64,000 nt of DNA from Elymus sibiricus (taxonomy: Eukaryota > Streptophyta > Magnoliopsida > Poales > Poaceae): positions 312,604,486 through 312,668,485 of the forward strand of contig CM077665.1 of the NCBI GenBank assembly GCA_039707655.1, written 5' to 3'. The notes beneath the pieces were generated by a model that did no database searches, was not told the origin of the DNA, and worked only from the letters and a program-made list of their open reading frames with translations. Numbering within the stretch: position 1 is the stretch's first letter; every line of letters starts with the position of its first letter. Below, one piece after another: positions 31,560-43,219 of the stretch. Made by a program: the position numbers and the translations under genes.

Positions 31560-32878
31560 TGATAACCCACAAGTATAGGGGATCTTAACAGTCGTGGAGG
31601 GAAGTATTTTACCCAAATTGGTTGATTCGACACAAGGGGAGCCAAAGAATATTTATTGTTCTTGGCAGTTGAGTTGTCAATTCAACCACACCTAGGATAT
31701 CTCTCTGTAGCAAAAGTTTTAGTAACACATCGAAATACTACTAGTAACGGTAACGGTAACAGCAGCAGTAGCAATAGTAACTTAGGAAGATTCAGTACGT
31801 AAAAGCATAGGTCATGGATCAGTGATTAATAATGATTTTGATGACACCAATCATGTTACAATTATACACTAGAGCGACACAGAACTAGCTCCAATTCATA
31901 AATATAATGTAGGTGTGTATTTCGTATATAGTTATACGTGCATGCAATAAGAACTTGCATGGCATCTTTTGTCCTACCCTCCCGTGGCAGCGGGGTCCAT
32001 AAGGAATCTAAGGGATATTAAGGCCTCCTTTTAATAGAGAACCGGAACAAAGCATTAACACATGGTGAATACATGAACTCCTCAAACTACGGCAATCACC
32101 GGAAAGAATCCCAATTATTGTCACCTTGGGATATGCGGATCATGACACGTAATAGGTGCATACAACTTGCAAGATAGGATCCAAAACACTCTCATATTTA
32201 TGAAAACATAATAGGTTCAGATCTGAAATCATGGCACTCGGGCCCTAGTGACAAGCATTAATCATAGCAAAGTCGTAGGAACATCAATGTCAAAACATAG
32301 TGGATACTAGGGATCCCATCACCGTCTAGCAGACATGCAAAGAAATTACTCGCTCCCGGTGGTGAGCAGCATGGGGGTGTTATTGAAGAAGGGTTTGTGA
32401 TGACAACGACGACAAATCCCCCTCTCCGGAGCCCCAAACAAACTCCAGATCAGCCCTCCCGAGGAAGAACAGAAGGTGGCGGCGGCTCCGTCTCGTGAAA
32501 TGCGATGAAAACTTCTCTCTTGTTTTTTTCTTAGGAATTAGGAATTTATAGGACTGGAATTAGGGTCGGAAGAGCCATGAGGTGGCCCCAAGCCAACAGT
32601 GCGCGCCTGGGGGGGGGGTGGCCGCGCCCTGTTGGCTTGGCACCAACAGGTGGCCCCCCTCCGGTAGGTCTTCGCTCCAATATTTTTAATATATTCCAGA
32701 AAAAATCTCCAAAAAGTTTCGTCCATCCAAGAACTTTCATTTCTGCACAAAAACAACACCAATGGTAGTTCTGCTGAAAACAGCGTTAGTCCGGGTTAGT
32801 TTCATTCAAATCATGCAAATTAGAGTCCAAAACAAGAGCAAAAGTGTTTGGAACAGTAGATACGTTTGAGACGTATCA
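31560..32878 (-). repeat. 5' LTR of element A
   Basis: On the minus strand the LTR begins TGATACGTCTC at 32,878 and ends GTTATCA at 31,560, giving TGATA/TATCA terminal inverted repeats and 1,319 bp. A TATA box (TATAAAT on the minus strand, 32,544-32,550) follows a GC-rich palindromic stretch (about 32,580-32,640, GGCGCG arms) common to this LTR class. The flanking bases to the right are GGTGT; the matching duplication would lie outside the window. The copy cannot be dated because its partner LTR is not present. Confidence 0.88.
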
Positions 32879-34762
32879 GGTGTGTCTTAAAGACTCAGTG
32901 TAGCTTGCTACGATTCGGGGACGCTTTGTATGTCATGTGCACTACCTTGTACATGATGGCTACTGTAAGATCAAGCCCGTGCGAGCCTTACCACGAAAAT
33001 ATCGAGCGAAATCTCTATTATGTATTTTTCCTAAGCGGTGTTTTCATATTCCATGGAAGTGCAAATCCTCTTGATCAATCGTGATTGTCATGTCAAGTCT
33101 TTTCCCAACCGGTGTGCTTCTCTTCAAGTTAATCCAATCCTTTTCAACATTTGCAAGATCAATTCTAAGTTTCCTCAACGGAGTTCTTTTCATCCGTCCT
33201 AAGTTGTTTCTTTTGCCCACCCTCCCGCCCTTTTTCTTCAACGATTAAATTCTTATCCAAGTGCATTTCTATTCATTTGATGCTTCTGTTATATTTTCTT
33301 CCATATTGTATCCATTGATTCATTGTGAAGATGCTCATGTGCTAAGTTCATCATCCTTTGTTCTTGTTTTCTTCTACGGTGAATTGAATGCAAGTTTTTG
33401 ATGTTCATCATATCCTTTGTCAATCGTCCAATATTTTCCCGTGTTGGAAATTCTTAGCCAAGCCTCTCTTGTTTATTCACCTCTATCTATTCTATCTGGA
33501 GTGGCAAGATATCTCAGAAGATTTGTTTCTCGTTCGAAATTTGTTCAAAGTTTCCAAGACTCTAATTTGTACCGGTGCAATCTCTCTTTCTAAGCAATCG
33601 TTTCAACGGTGGTTTCCTTTGATTGGGTCCATAACCCACAGGTTCTTCTCCAGGATCCTACTTGGCCTTTGTAATATTTTTTTCCGGAGATGTTCTCAAG
33701 TTCTTTCAAGATGGCGTAAGAATGAATTCCACCAGCCATGTTCCTTCTCCAAGATCGTTTTGAATTTATTTCATATTGTCTCAACCTTCATATTCTTCAT
33801 TATTCAGGAGTATCTTAGTAATTCTTGGTGGTTTCCTCATCGTCATTCTCAATTTGAAGACGGAAGGATGGTTTCTCCTTAATCGTCATCCGTTCTCATG
33901 AAGATTCGTGGCTCAATCTTGTTACTATCCTCTTGAATTGTTTCGTTCGTGGGAGTTCTTTTCATTTTTGTTTATTCGGAGGCCATCATTTCAGAAGATT
34001 TCTTCGTTCTCAGCTTGCAGCTCTCCTTTTCTAATTCTTCCAAATTCATGTCTGTCCGTTCGTTGAGGTTTTCCTCCTTCATTCTAGATTCTTATCGGTG
34101 GCTTGTTCAGTTCTCTCATAGTCAAATCGTGGCCTCTCGTTCTCTTGTATCCCCATTCATTCAAAGTATGCTCTTCATTCCAAATTCTTAACGGTGTTTC
34201 ATTGAAGACTTCTTCAAGTTCGTGTCATCCCTCTCCAATCTTTTCAAGTAGAATAAGTAGTATGCCACATTCGTTGCTTGTCATCAAATTAAATTGATGA
34301 AGGATCGACATAACATAATTCTTATTCTTATTTCATCAAGGTGATTTCAATCCTTTTCCGGGGTTGCTCATGATATCAAATTCTTGGTTCTAAATTGTTC
34401 ATTTGTTCTTTTTCAGAGTTCCAAGTTTTCTCAAGTATCTCATCGCAAAGCTCCATCTAAATCATAACAAGGCTTCAATCTTGGTTGTTTCAACCTTCAA
34501 TTCTTTTCTATCATCCTTTTCATTTCCGGAGTTCTCCAAGAGGTTCTTCATGGTGGTTCATTAAAGATTTCTTTCATTTCTCGAAGTGTTCTTCAAGATT
34601 CTTGTTGGAGGATCAAGTATTCTTTGTCTTGCATTTCAAAGTGCAATTCATTCTCCCTTATATTTTGAGATGGTGTTATAGCATTCTTGATTCATGAGGA
34701 GTCTCGAAGAATTTGTGAAGAATGATATATTTAAACCCATCACTCCTTCCTTGGAGTTATCT
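32879..34762. other. Unassigned sequence between element A and the copia remnant
   Basis: About 1.9 kb, pyrimidine-rich on the plus strand. The minus strand has recurrent GAACTCCGGAAATGA-like and TTGAAGAA motifs. No reliable ORF, LTR end or known domain. The texture recalls non-coding parts of Triticeae CACTA transposons, but I cannot confirm this. Confidence 0.4.
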
Positions 34763-35463
34763 TGGCGTGAGTTGTGAAACAACTTCCACATTGTCTTAAG
34801 TTGTATACCAAACTCTTAACTCAGATATTTACCTCCACGATCATATCGTAGACATTTTATCTTCTTGTCACGATGATCTCAAACTTCACTCTAAATTTGT
34901 TTGAACTTTTCAAACATTTCAGACTTGTGTTTCATTAAGTAAATATCCCCATATCTACTCAAATCATCAGTGAAGGTAAGCAAATAGCGATATCCACCGC
35001 ACGCTTCAACACTCATTGGATCGCTACATCAACATGTATCATTTTCAATAAGTCACTAGCCCGCTCCATCATATCGGAAAACGGGGTCTTTAGTCATCTT
35101 GCCCAAGAGGCATGGTCTGCATGTCTCAACCGATTCAAAATCGAGTGAGTCAAAAGATCCATCAGCATGGAGTTTCTTCATGCGCTTTACACCAATATGA
35201 CCTTGGCGGCAGTGCCACAAGTAAGTGGTTCTATCATTATTAACTTTGCATCTTTTGGCATCAATATTATGAACATGTAAATTACCATGATCGAGATTCA
35301 ATAAACCATTCACATTGGATGCATGACCATTGAAGGTATTATTCATGTAAACAGAATAACCATTATTCTCTGACTTAAATGAATAACCGTATTGCAATAA
35401 ACATGATCTAATCACGTTTATGCTCAACCCAAACACCAAATAACATTTATTTAGGTTCATCAC
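34763..35463 (-). pseudogene. copia GAG-pre-integrase and integrase core remnant
   Basis: The clear frame 35,463-35,056 has YLWHCRQGHIGVKRMKKLHA and ETCRPCLLGKMTK, the HHCC zinc-binding domain of copia integrase. Just beyond, in the same frame with stops, come GGYRYLLTFTDDLSRYGDIY and KCLRYDRGGKYLS, the first two catalytic regions of the core. Similarity ends near 34,763, before the third catalytic residue. Confidence 0.85.
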
Positions 35464-35719
35464 TAATCCCGAAGGTAGAGAGAGCGTGCGATGGTGATCA
35501 CATCAACCTTGGAAACACTTCCAACACTCATCGTCACCTCACCCTTAGCTAGCCTCCGTTTATTCCGTAGCTTTTATTTCGAGTTACCAACATTTAGCAA
35601 CCGAACCGATATCTAATACCCAGGTGCTACTAGGAGTACTAGTAAGGTACACATGAACAAAACGTATATCAAATATACTTCTGTTGACGTTGCCAGCCTT
35701 CTTATCTACCAAGTATCTA

Positions 35720-36560
35720 GGGTTGTTTCGCTTCAGCAACCGCTCTCCTCGTAACAGAAGCACTTAGTCTTGGGTTTGGGTTCAACCTTGGGTTTCTTCA
35801 CTAGAGCAGCAACTGGCTTGCCATCCATGAAGTTTCCCTTCTTGCCCTTGCCCTTCTCGAAACTAGTGGTTTTACTAACCATCAACACTTTGATGCTCCT
35901 TCTTGATTTCTACCTTCGCGGTGTCAAACATCGCGAATAGCTCGGGGATTATAATTTCCATCCCTGGCATTTCATAGTTCATCATGAAGCTCTAGTAGCT
36001 TTGTGGCAGTGACTTGGAGAACTATATCAACCACTATCTTATCTGGAAGATCAACTCCCACTCGATTCAAGCGATTGTAGCACCCAGACAATCTGAGCAC
36101 ATGCTCACTGATTGAGCTATTCTCCTTCATCTTGCAGGCAAAGAATCTTGTTGGAGGTCTCATACCTCTCAACACGGGCACGAGCCTGAGATCCCAATTT
36201 TAGCTCTTAGAACATCTCATATGTTCCGTGACGTTCAAAAAACGTTTTGGAGCCTCAATTCTAAGCCGTAATGCATGACGCACTGAACTATCAAGTAGTC
36301 ATCAGAACGTGACTGTCAGATGTTCACAACATCTACAGATGACGCTTGAGGGGGTGGCGCACCGAGCGGTGCATTAAGGACATACGCCTTCTGTGCAGCA
36401 ATGAGGACAATCCTCAGATCACGGACCCAGTCCGCATTATTGCTACAATCATCTTTCAACTCTATTTCTCTAGGAACATATAAAAAATTCAAGGGAGCTA
36501 CAGCGCGAGCTAGTAATCTACAACATAATTTGCAAAGATATTTTGACTATGTTCATGATA
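35720..36560 (-). pseudogene. copia gag with zinc-knuckle remnant
   Basis: The minus strand contains FFACKMKENSSISEHVLRLS and, past stops, the MNYEMPGMEIIIPELFAMFD-type segment of the BARE/Angela Gag. A lysine/proline-rich stretch follows, then CFCYEE, the start of a CCHC knuckle. The clearest open piece is 35,972-36,181. Many stops, e.g. before FMMNYEM and after the knuckle cysteine. Gag would form the capsid. Confidence 0.75.
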
Positions 36561-37753
36561 ATGAGTTTAGTTAATCATATTACTTAAAAACTCCCACTCA
36601 AATTGACATCCCTCTGGTCATTCGAGTGTCACATGATCCAAACTCACCAACCCAAGTCCGATCATCACGTGAGATGAGGTGGTTTCAATGGTGAACATCT
36701 TCATGTTGATCATATCTACTATATGACCCATGTTTGACCTTTTGGTCTCTTGTGTTCCGAGGCCATGTCTTTACATGCTAGGCTCGTCAAGTTTAACCCG
36801 AGTGTTCCGCATGTGCAACACTGGCTTGCACCCATTGTATGCGAACGTAGAGTCTATCACACCCGATCATCATGTGGTGTCTCGAAACGACGAACTTTCA
36901 CAACGGTGCACACTCGGGGAGAACACAATTTTATCTTGAAATTTCAGTGAGGGATCACCTTATAATGCTACCGTCGTCCTAAGCAAAATAAAATGCATAA
37001 AAGGATTAACATCACATGCAAATCATAAGTGACATGATATGGCCATGAACTTGTGCTTTTGATCTCCATCTCCAAAGCACCGGCATGATCTCCATCGTCA
37101 TCGGCAAGACACCATGATCTCCATCATCTTGATCTCCGTCAATGTGTCGCCATGAGGTTGTCGCGCCAACTTGTTGCTTCTACGACTATTGCTAACTCAT
37201 AGCGATAAAGTAAAGCAAAAACGGCGAAAATAAATTAAAGACAACCCTATGGCTCCTGCCGGTTGTCGTACTCATCGACATGCAAGTCATGATATTCTAT
37301 ACAAAACATGATCATCTCATACATCACATATATCTCATCATGTAATTGGCCATATCACATCACAACATACCCTGCAAAAACAAGTTAGACGTCCTCTAAT
37401 TGTTGTTGCATGTTTTACGTGGCTGCTACGGGTATCTAGCAAGAACTATTCTTACCTACGCAAAAACCACAACGGTGATACACAAATTGCTATTCAACCT
37501 TCTCAAGGACCGCCTTTATCAAATCCGATCCAACTAAAGTAGGAGAGACAGACACCCGCCAGCCATCTTTATGCAACGAAGTTACATGTCAGTTGATGGA
37601 ACCGGTCTCTCGTAAGCGTACGAGTAATGTTGGTCCGGGCCGCTTCATCCCACAATACTGCCGAATCAAGAAAAGACCCAGGGAGGAAGCAATCTGAATA
37701 TCAATGCCCACAAACTCATTTGTGTTCTACTCGTGATCTCATCTACACATAGA

Positions 37754-37771
37754 CCTAGCTCATGATGCCAC
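37754..37771 (-). promoter_or_regulatory. Primer-binding site of the copia element
   Basis: Directly after the LTR the minus strand reads GTGGCATCATGAGCTAGG, a variant of the initiator-tRNA-Met site TGGTATCAGAGC used by copia elements. Position is canonical. Confidence 0.65.
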
Positions 37772-39556
37772 TGTTGGGGAACGTTGCATGGGAAACAAAA
37801 AAAAATCCTACGCACACGCAAGATCTATCCATGGTGATGAGCATCTACGAGAGGGAGAGTGGATCTACGTACCCTTGTAGATTGCTAAGTGGGAAGCGTT
37901 AAGAAACGCAGTTGATGTAGTCGAACGTCTTCGCGATCCAAATCGCAAGCCGTCCCGCGATCCAATCACGATCCGTCCCGATCTAGCGCCGAACGGACGG
38001 CACCTCCACGTTCAGCACACGTACAGCTCGATGACGATCTCCGCCTTCTTGATCCAGCAAGAGGAGAGCGGAGAGGTAGATGAGTTCTCCGGCAACACGA
38101 TGGCGTGGTGGCGGTGGTGGTGGTGCTATCTCGGCAGGACTACGCCTAGCGCTACCGAAACCACGAACGGAGGAGAAACCGATCTACGGAGAGAGAGGGG
38201 CGCCAAGGGCTTCGTGTGTACTCTTGGGGGGCCCCCTCCCCTCTATATATAGGTGGAGGGGCATGGAGATCAGCCCCTCCAAGCCCTAGGGTGCAGCCAA
38301 GGGGGAGGAGTTGGACTCCTAGTCCAATTCCCTCCCTTTCCATAAACAGGTGGACTTTCCACCTCTCCCAAGCCACATGGGCCTTGAGGGACTTGTGCGC
38401 CTGGCCCAATAAGGCCAGGGCGCCTCCCCTCAGCCCATGCAAACCCTTGGGACGTGGTGGAACCCTTGGTGGACTTCCGGACTCCTCCGGAAGTTTCCGA
38501 AACCTTCTAGAAGCTTCCCAGTACAATACCGGAAAAACCAGAAACTTTTCCGGTCGCCAAAATATGACTTCCCATATATAAATCTTTACCTCCAGACCAT
38601 TCCAGAACTCCTCGTGACGTCTGGGATCTCATCCGGGACTCCAAACAAGCTTCGGTCACCAACATACATAACTCAATAAAATCGAAACATCACCGAACGT
38701 TAAGTGTGCAGACCCTGCGGGTTCGAGAACTATGTAGACATGACCGAGACACCTCTACGGTCAATAACCAATAGCGGGACCTGGATGCCCATATTGGTTC
38801 CTACATATTCTACGAAGATCTTTATCGGTTGAACCTCTATGTCAAGGATTCAGTTAATCCCGTACGATGTTCCCTTTGTTTATCGGTATGTTACTTGCCC
38901 CAGATTCGATCGTCGGTATCTCTATACCTAGTTCAATCTCGTTACCGGCAAGTCTCTTTACTTGTTCCATAATACAAGATCCCATGGCTAACACTTTAGT
39001 CACTTTGCTTGCAAGGCTCATTGTGATGTTGTATTACCGAGTGGGCCCTGAGATACCTCTCCGTCACACGGAGTAACAAATCCCAGTCTTGAGATATACT
39101 TGACAGACACCCTCGGAGATACCTGTAGAGCACCTTTATAGTCACCCAGTTACGTTGCGACGTTTGATACACACAAGGTACTCCTCCGGTGTCAGTGAGT
39201 TGCATGATCTCATGGTCATAGGAACATATACTTGGCATGCAGAAAACAATAGCAATAAACTAACACGATCATATGCTACGTTTATAATTTGGGTCTTGTC
39301 CATCATATCATTCTCCTAATGATGTGATCCCGTTATCAAATGACATCTCATGTCTATGGCTAGGAAACCTTGACCATCTTTGATCAACGAGCTAGTCTAT
39401 TAGAGGCATACTAGGGACACAGTGTTGTCTATGTACCCACACATGTATTTGAGTTTCCAATCAATACAATTATAGCATGGATAATAAACGAATATCATGA
39501 ACAAGGAAATATAATAATAACCATTTTATTATTGCCTCTAGGGCATATTTCCAACA
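37772..39556 (-). repeat. 5' LTR of the BARE/Angela-type copia
   Basis: 1,785 bp; minus strand begins TGTTGGAAATATGCCC at 39,556 and ends CCCCAACA at 37,772, with TGTTGG/CCAACA terminal inverted repeats. TATATATA is at 38,243-38,250 (palindromic, so on both strands), followed by the CCCC-rich leader. Flanking bases on the right are CTACT; the partner duplication was lost with the truncated end. Confidence 0.92.
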
Positions 39557-40074
39557 CTACTCACACATCATAGGAGAGGCACCAATGAGGATGATGAACC
39601 CCTCCGTGATGGTGTTAGATTGGATCTCGAGGTTCTGGAACTTGCGGCGGCTGGATGTGTTTTTCGTCGACTCCTCTAGGGTTTCTGGAATATTTTGGAA
39701 TTTATAGGCATCAGAGGCGGTGGAGAGGGGTCCCGAGGAGGGCACAACCCATCTGGGTGCGCTTGGGGCCTCTGGCGCGCCCTGGTGGGTTGTGGTCTCC
39801 ACGGCCCACCTCTCTGGCACTTCTTTGGCCCACTGGATGTCTTCTGGTCCAAAAAATCTCCAAAAAGTTTCGTCGCGATTGGACTCCATTTGGTATTGAT
39901 ATTCTGCGAAGTAAAAAAACAAGCAAAAACAGCAACTGACACTTTGGCACTATGTCAATAGGTTAGTCCCAAAAAATGATATAAAGTTGCTATAAAGTGA
40001 TTGTAAAACATCCAAGATTGATAATATAACAGCATGGAACAAGCAAAAATTATAGATATGTTGGAGACGTATCA
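39557..40074 (-). repeat. Element E: gypsy LTR fragment, same family as element F, inverted
   Basis: Starting at 40,074 the minus strand reads TGATACGTCTCCAACATATC and follows the F LTR (40,592 onward) closely for 518 bases, until the copia insertion at 39,556. A TATAAAT box lies at 39,699-39,705. The rest of this element is not seen in the window. The base to the right of 40,074 begins the H LTR fragment, so E probably inserted there. Confidence 0.82.
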
Positions 40075-40451
40075 CAAGCCAACCTCGTGTTCGGGAAGGA
40101 AAGTTCGTGTGTCCTTCAAGTCAAGATGGCCGGATCGGTAGGTTTACCCCTTGATGGTAACCGACCATGTGTAACCCTAGATACCCCTGTTGTCTATATA
40201 AACTAGAGGGTTTAGCTCGTACAGGGGAGAACCATTACAACAAGTCATCTAGGGTTTAGTTCATCTGATGTCGCGGTAGATCGAGTCTATAATCGTTACA
40301 CACCCATCAATACAATCAAAAGCAGGACGTAGGGTTTTACCTCTTCAAGAGGGCCCGAAACTGGGTAAATACCGCGTCTACGTTTCTTGTTACCCATCGA
40401 TCCAAGATCTACAGCTCAGGACCCCCTACTCAAGATCTACCGGTTTTGACA
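40075..40451 (+). repeat. 3' part of the 5' LTR of element H
   Basis: Ends TTTTGACA at 40,451. TATATAAA at 40,195-40,202 is a good TATA box, followed by GGGTTTAG and an AGGGTTTTACCTC leader. The 5' part of the LTR was displaced by insertion of E. Confidence 0.72.
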
Positions 40452-40457
40452 CTGACA

Positions 40458-40475
40458 TTGGTGCTTTCATTGAGA
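40458..40475 (+). promoter_or_regulatory. Probable primer-binding site of element H
   Basis: TTGGTGCTTTCATTGAGA follows the LTR end by six bases. This tract is found at this position in related Triticeae gypsy elements. The tRNA was not determined. Confidence 0.5.
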
Positions 40476-40504
40476 GTTTCGTTGTTGGATCGCCAGTAGG
40501 ATCA

Positions 40505-40591
40505 ATGGCTCGCCTAGTCTTCAGCAACGACATCTGTAACGGGGACGTTTTCGTTCCTGGACAGGTCTTTGCGTTCGGCAGCATTGTGCTG
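40505..40591 (+). pseudogene. gag of element H, first 29 codons
   Basis: ATG at 40,505 (MARLVFSNDI) shortly after the primer site opens a frame that runs to the F insertion. The last codon CTG is part of the TGCTG duplication. The frame continues without loss at 47,293, which confirms start, frame and insertion boundaries. Confidence 0.75.
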
Positions 40592-42168
40592 TTATATGTC
40601 CCCAACGTATCTATAATTTTTGCTTGTTCCATGCTGTTATATTATCATTCTTGGATGTTTTACAATCATTTTATAACAACTTTATATCATTTTTTGGGAC
40701 TAACCTATTGACATAGTGCCAAAGTGCTAGTTGTTGTTTTTGCTTGTTTTTTACTTCGCAGAATATCAATACCAAACGGAGTCCAATCACGACAAAACTT
40801 TTTGGAGATTGTTTCTGGACCAGAAGACACCCAGTGGGCCAAAAAAGAGCCAGGAAGGTGGGATGTGGAGAGCACAACCCATCAGGGCGCGCCGGGGGGC
40901 CCCCGGCGCGCCCTGATGGGTTGTGCCCTCCATGGGGCCCCTCTGCATCGCCTCTGATGCCTATAAATTCCAAAATATTCTGAAAACCCTAGGGGAGTCG
41001 ACGGAACACAATTCCAACCGCCGCAAGTTCCAGAACCTCGAGATCCAATCTAAACACCATCACGGAGGGGTTCATCTTCTTGATAGGTGCCTCTCCGATG
41101 ATGCGTGAGTAGTCCACCATAGACCTACGGGTCCGTAGGCAGTAGCTAGATGGCTTCCTCTCTCTCTTATGATTCTCAATACAATGGTCTCTTGGAGATC
41201 TATTTGATGTAAACTTTTTCGATGTGTTTGTTGGGATTCGATGAATTTTGAGTTCATGATCAGTTTCTAACCATGAATATTATTTGAGTCTTCTTTGATC
41301 TCTTATATGCATGATTACTTATAGCCTCATATTTCTTCTTCGAATCTTTGGTTTAGTTAGGCCGACTAGATCGATTTTTCTTGCCATGGGAAGAGGTGCT
41401 TTGTGATGGGTTCGATCTTGCGGTGTTCTTTCCGAGTAACAGAAGGGGTAGCAAGGCACGCATGTATCGTTGCCATTAAGGATAACAAGATGGGGTCTAT
41501 TCCTACATGAATAGATCTTGTCTACATCATGTCATCGTTCTTATTGCATTACTCTGTTTTTCCATGAACTTAATACACTAGATGCATGCTGGATAGCGGT
41601 CGGTGTGTGGAGTAATAGTGGTAGATGCAGGCAGGAGTCGGTCTACTTATCTTGGACGTGATGCCTATATAATGATCATCGCCTTGGATATCGTCATGAT
41701 TATTTGATATTCTATCAATTGCCCAACAGTAATTTGTTCACCCACCGTGCGCTATACTCATGAGAGAAGCCACTAGTGAATCCTACGGCCCCCGGATCTA
41801 CTTTTCGAACATATTGCTTTCCGATCTATCTTTTTGCCTCTTTGTTTTCAGATCTACAAAACCAAAAAACCCAAAACATATTGCTGCATATTTTATTTGC
41901 CCTTTTTATTTTGTGTTCTTGAGAGATCTATCTCTCCTATCTATCACTACCTAATCTATCTTTTTACCGTAGAGAGATTGACAACCTCTCTTTCGCGTCG
42001 GGTTGCAAGTATTTGTTATTTGTGTGCAGGTGCTGCTTATTGGGTGGTGGTGATCCTCCTACTCGTTCGATAACCTTGGTTTCATAACTAAGGGAAATAC
42101 TTACTGTTGCTGTGCTGCATCATCCCTTCCTCTTTGGGGAAATATCGACGCAGTCTCAAGCCACGTCA
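40592..42168 (+). repeat. 5' LTR of element F
   Basis: 1,577 bp, ends CCACGTCA. The start is altered to TTATATGTC from the TGATACGTC of its partner. TATAAAT is at 40,962-40,968, just after a GGCGCGCC-containing palindrome (about 40,885-40,925), in the same order as in the LTR of A. Confidence 0.9.
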
Positions 42169-42178
42169 AAGGATTTTC

Positions 42179-42196
42179 TGGCACCGTTGCCGGGGA
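42179..42196 (+). promoter_or_regulatory. Primer-binding site of element F (tRNA-Asp type)
   Basis: TGGCACCGTTGCCGGGGA lies ten bases after the LTR; it matches the Athila-type tRNA-Asp site except for one base (A for G at position 5). Confidence 0.85.
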
Positions 42197-42404
42197 GGAA
42201 GCGGTCTCTTCTACGTGCCTATCGTAGGCGCCGAGGGGACTCCATCATCATCTACCAGGTTCCTAATCACAAATCTCATCTCCTTGCAATTACATTATTT
42301 GCCATTTGCCTCTCGTTTTCCTCTCCCCCACTTCACCAATTTGTCGTTTTATTCGCCCTCTTTTTCGTTTGCCCTTTTCTCGCCAGATCTCTTGCCTAGT
42401 CATT

Positions 42405-43219
42405 ATGGCTAGTTCTTCCTTTATTGCGTGTACTCCCGATAATGAGGTTCTTAATTTTAAGCAAAGGGGAGGGGAGAACCTAAAAGATGCTCGGTATAGG
42501 ATTTGCAATGCTCATAATAGATCTATCCATAAGCAATCTACCGTTGTTCTTATTCACAGTTTTTATGTTGGTATCACCACTTGGTATAGATTCGTCCTTG
42601 ATACGATTACTGATGGGAATTTCTTGATGTGTTCATCTTTGGATTCTTTTAATGCTATGGGAATTTTAGTAGGATCACCACCTCTTATGATCAATGAAAC
42701 AACTTTAACTCTTGAGCATGTTATGAATAGATTAGATGCCATTGAAAAGAAGATGATTACCCAAGAACATCTTGAAAGTTTGGATAAGAAAATGCATAAT
42801 CTTGCTAATAAAATTGGGTCTAAGGCGGGAGATACTTTTAAATTGTTAAAGGAAAAAGAAACCATAGTTAACGAAAGGGTAGAAGAGAGTCCTTACCGGA
42901 TTGATAAGTTGGAAGAGATTTTTGGTAATTTGGGTTCGGCTTTTTCTTCTATCAAAACTATTGAAACAACTCCCGTAAAAATTGGCAAGACCACGCAAGT
43001 CACTAAGACAAAGTTGCTACACCTAGTAGCCACAAGGGGGATCTTAAAATGATTAGTATTCATCCCGACTTTGCTGAAATCATAAGAGATCCTATTTACA
43101 AGAATGAACTTTTTGGTTTCCTTCCTAGGAGTGTTGTCATCAAGAATATGAATGCTAAATCCTTGAAGAAATCTAGTTGTGTGATTGAAGAGTTGAAAAC
43201 CAAAGATGACAATACTTGA
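42405..43219 (+). pseudogene. gag-like gene of element F
   Basis: ATG at 42,405 (MASSSFIACTPDNEV). The product has a helical capsid-like N-terminal half (ENLKDARYRICNAHNRS, NFYVGITTWYRFVLDTI-like) and a coiled-coil stretch (LEHVMNRLDAIEKKMITQEH, LDKKMHNLANKIG). The frame ends at 43,052 only because of a frameshift near 43,014; in the other frame it continues with IHPDFAEIIRDPIYKNELFG to a TGA at 43,217-43,219. About 270 codons in all. It would supply a structural protein or packaging partner. I recognise it as the gag-like gene of Triticeae non-autonomous Athila-type elements, without a firm family name. Confidence 0.7.

Larger units (their letters stand above)
1..32878 (-). mobile_element. 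Element A: Athila-like Ty3/gypsy LTR retrotransposon, partial, split by element B
   Basis: This is the outermost element of the left stack, read on the minus strand. Its 5' LTR is at 31,560-32,878, followed by a primer-binding site, gag (29,722-31,484, continuing at 1,645-2,139) and a retropepsin domain (1,151-1,644). A leader-like segment and an Athila-type ORF follow before the left edge, so the 3' LTR lies outside the window. Element B plus its TGTTT duplication interrupts gag between 2,139 and 29,722; the reading continues across when B is ignored. The clade call rests on the tRNA-Asp-type primer site, the gag sequence and the DIGAG/ILGRPFL protease, all typical of Triticeae Athila-type families (Sabrina/WHAM kind). 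No reverse transcriptase is seen in the window. Every ORF is broken, so this copy is dead. Confidence 0.85.
34763..39556 (-). mobile_element. BARE/Angela-type Ty1/copia retrotransposon, 3'-truncated
   Basis: Minus-strand element with complete 5' LTR (37,772-39,556), primer site, long leader (~36,600-37,750), gag (35,720-36,560) and the start of pol up to the integrase core, where it breaks off at about 34,763. The LTR opening TGTTGGAAATATGCCC and ending GTTCCCCAACA, and the leader sequence, are those of the BARE/WIS/Angela group, the most abundant copia in wheat and barley. All frames carry stops. It sits in the gypsy LTR E at 39,557. Confidence 0.9.
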
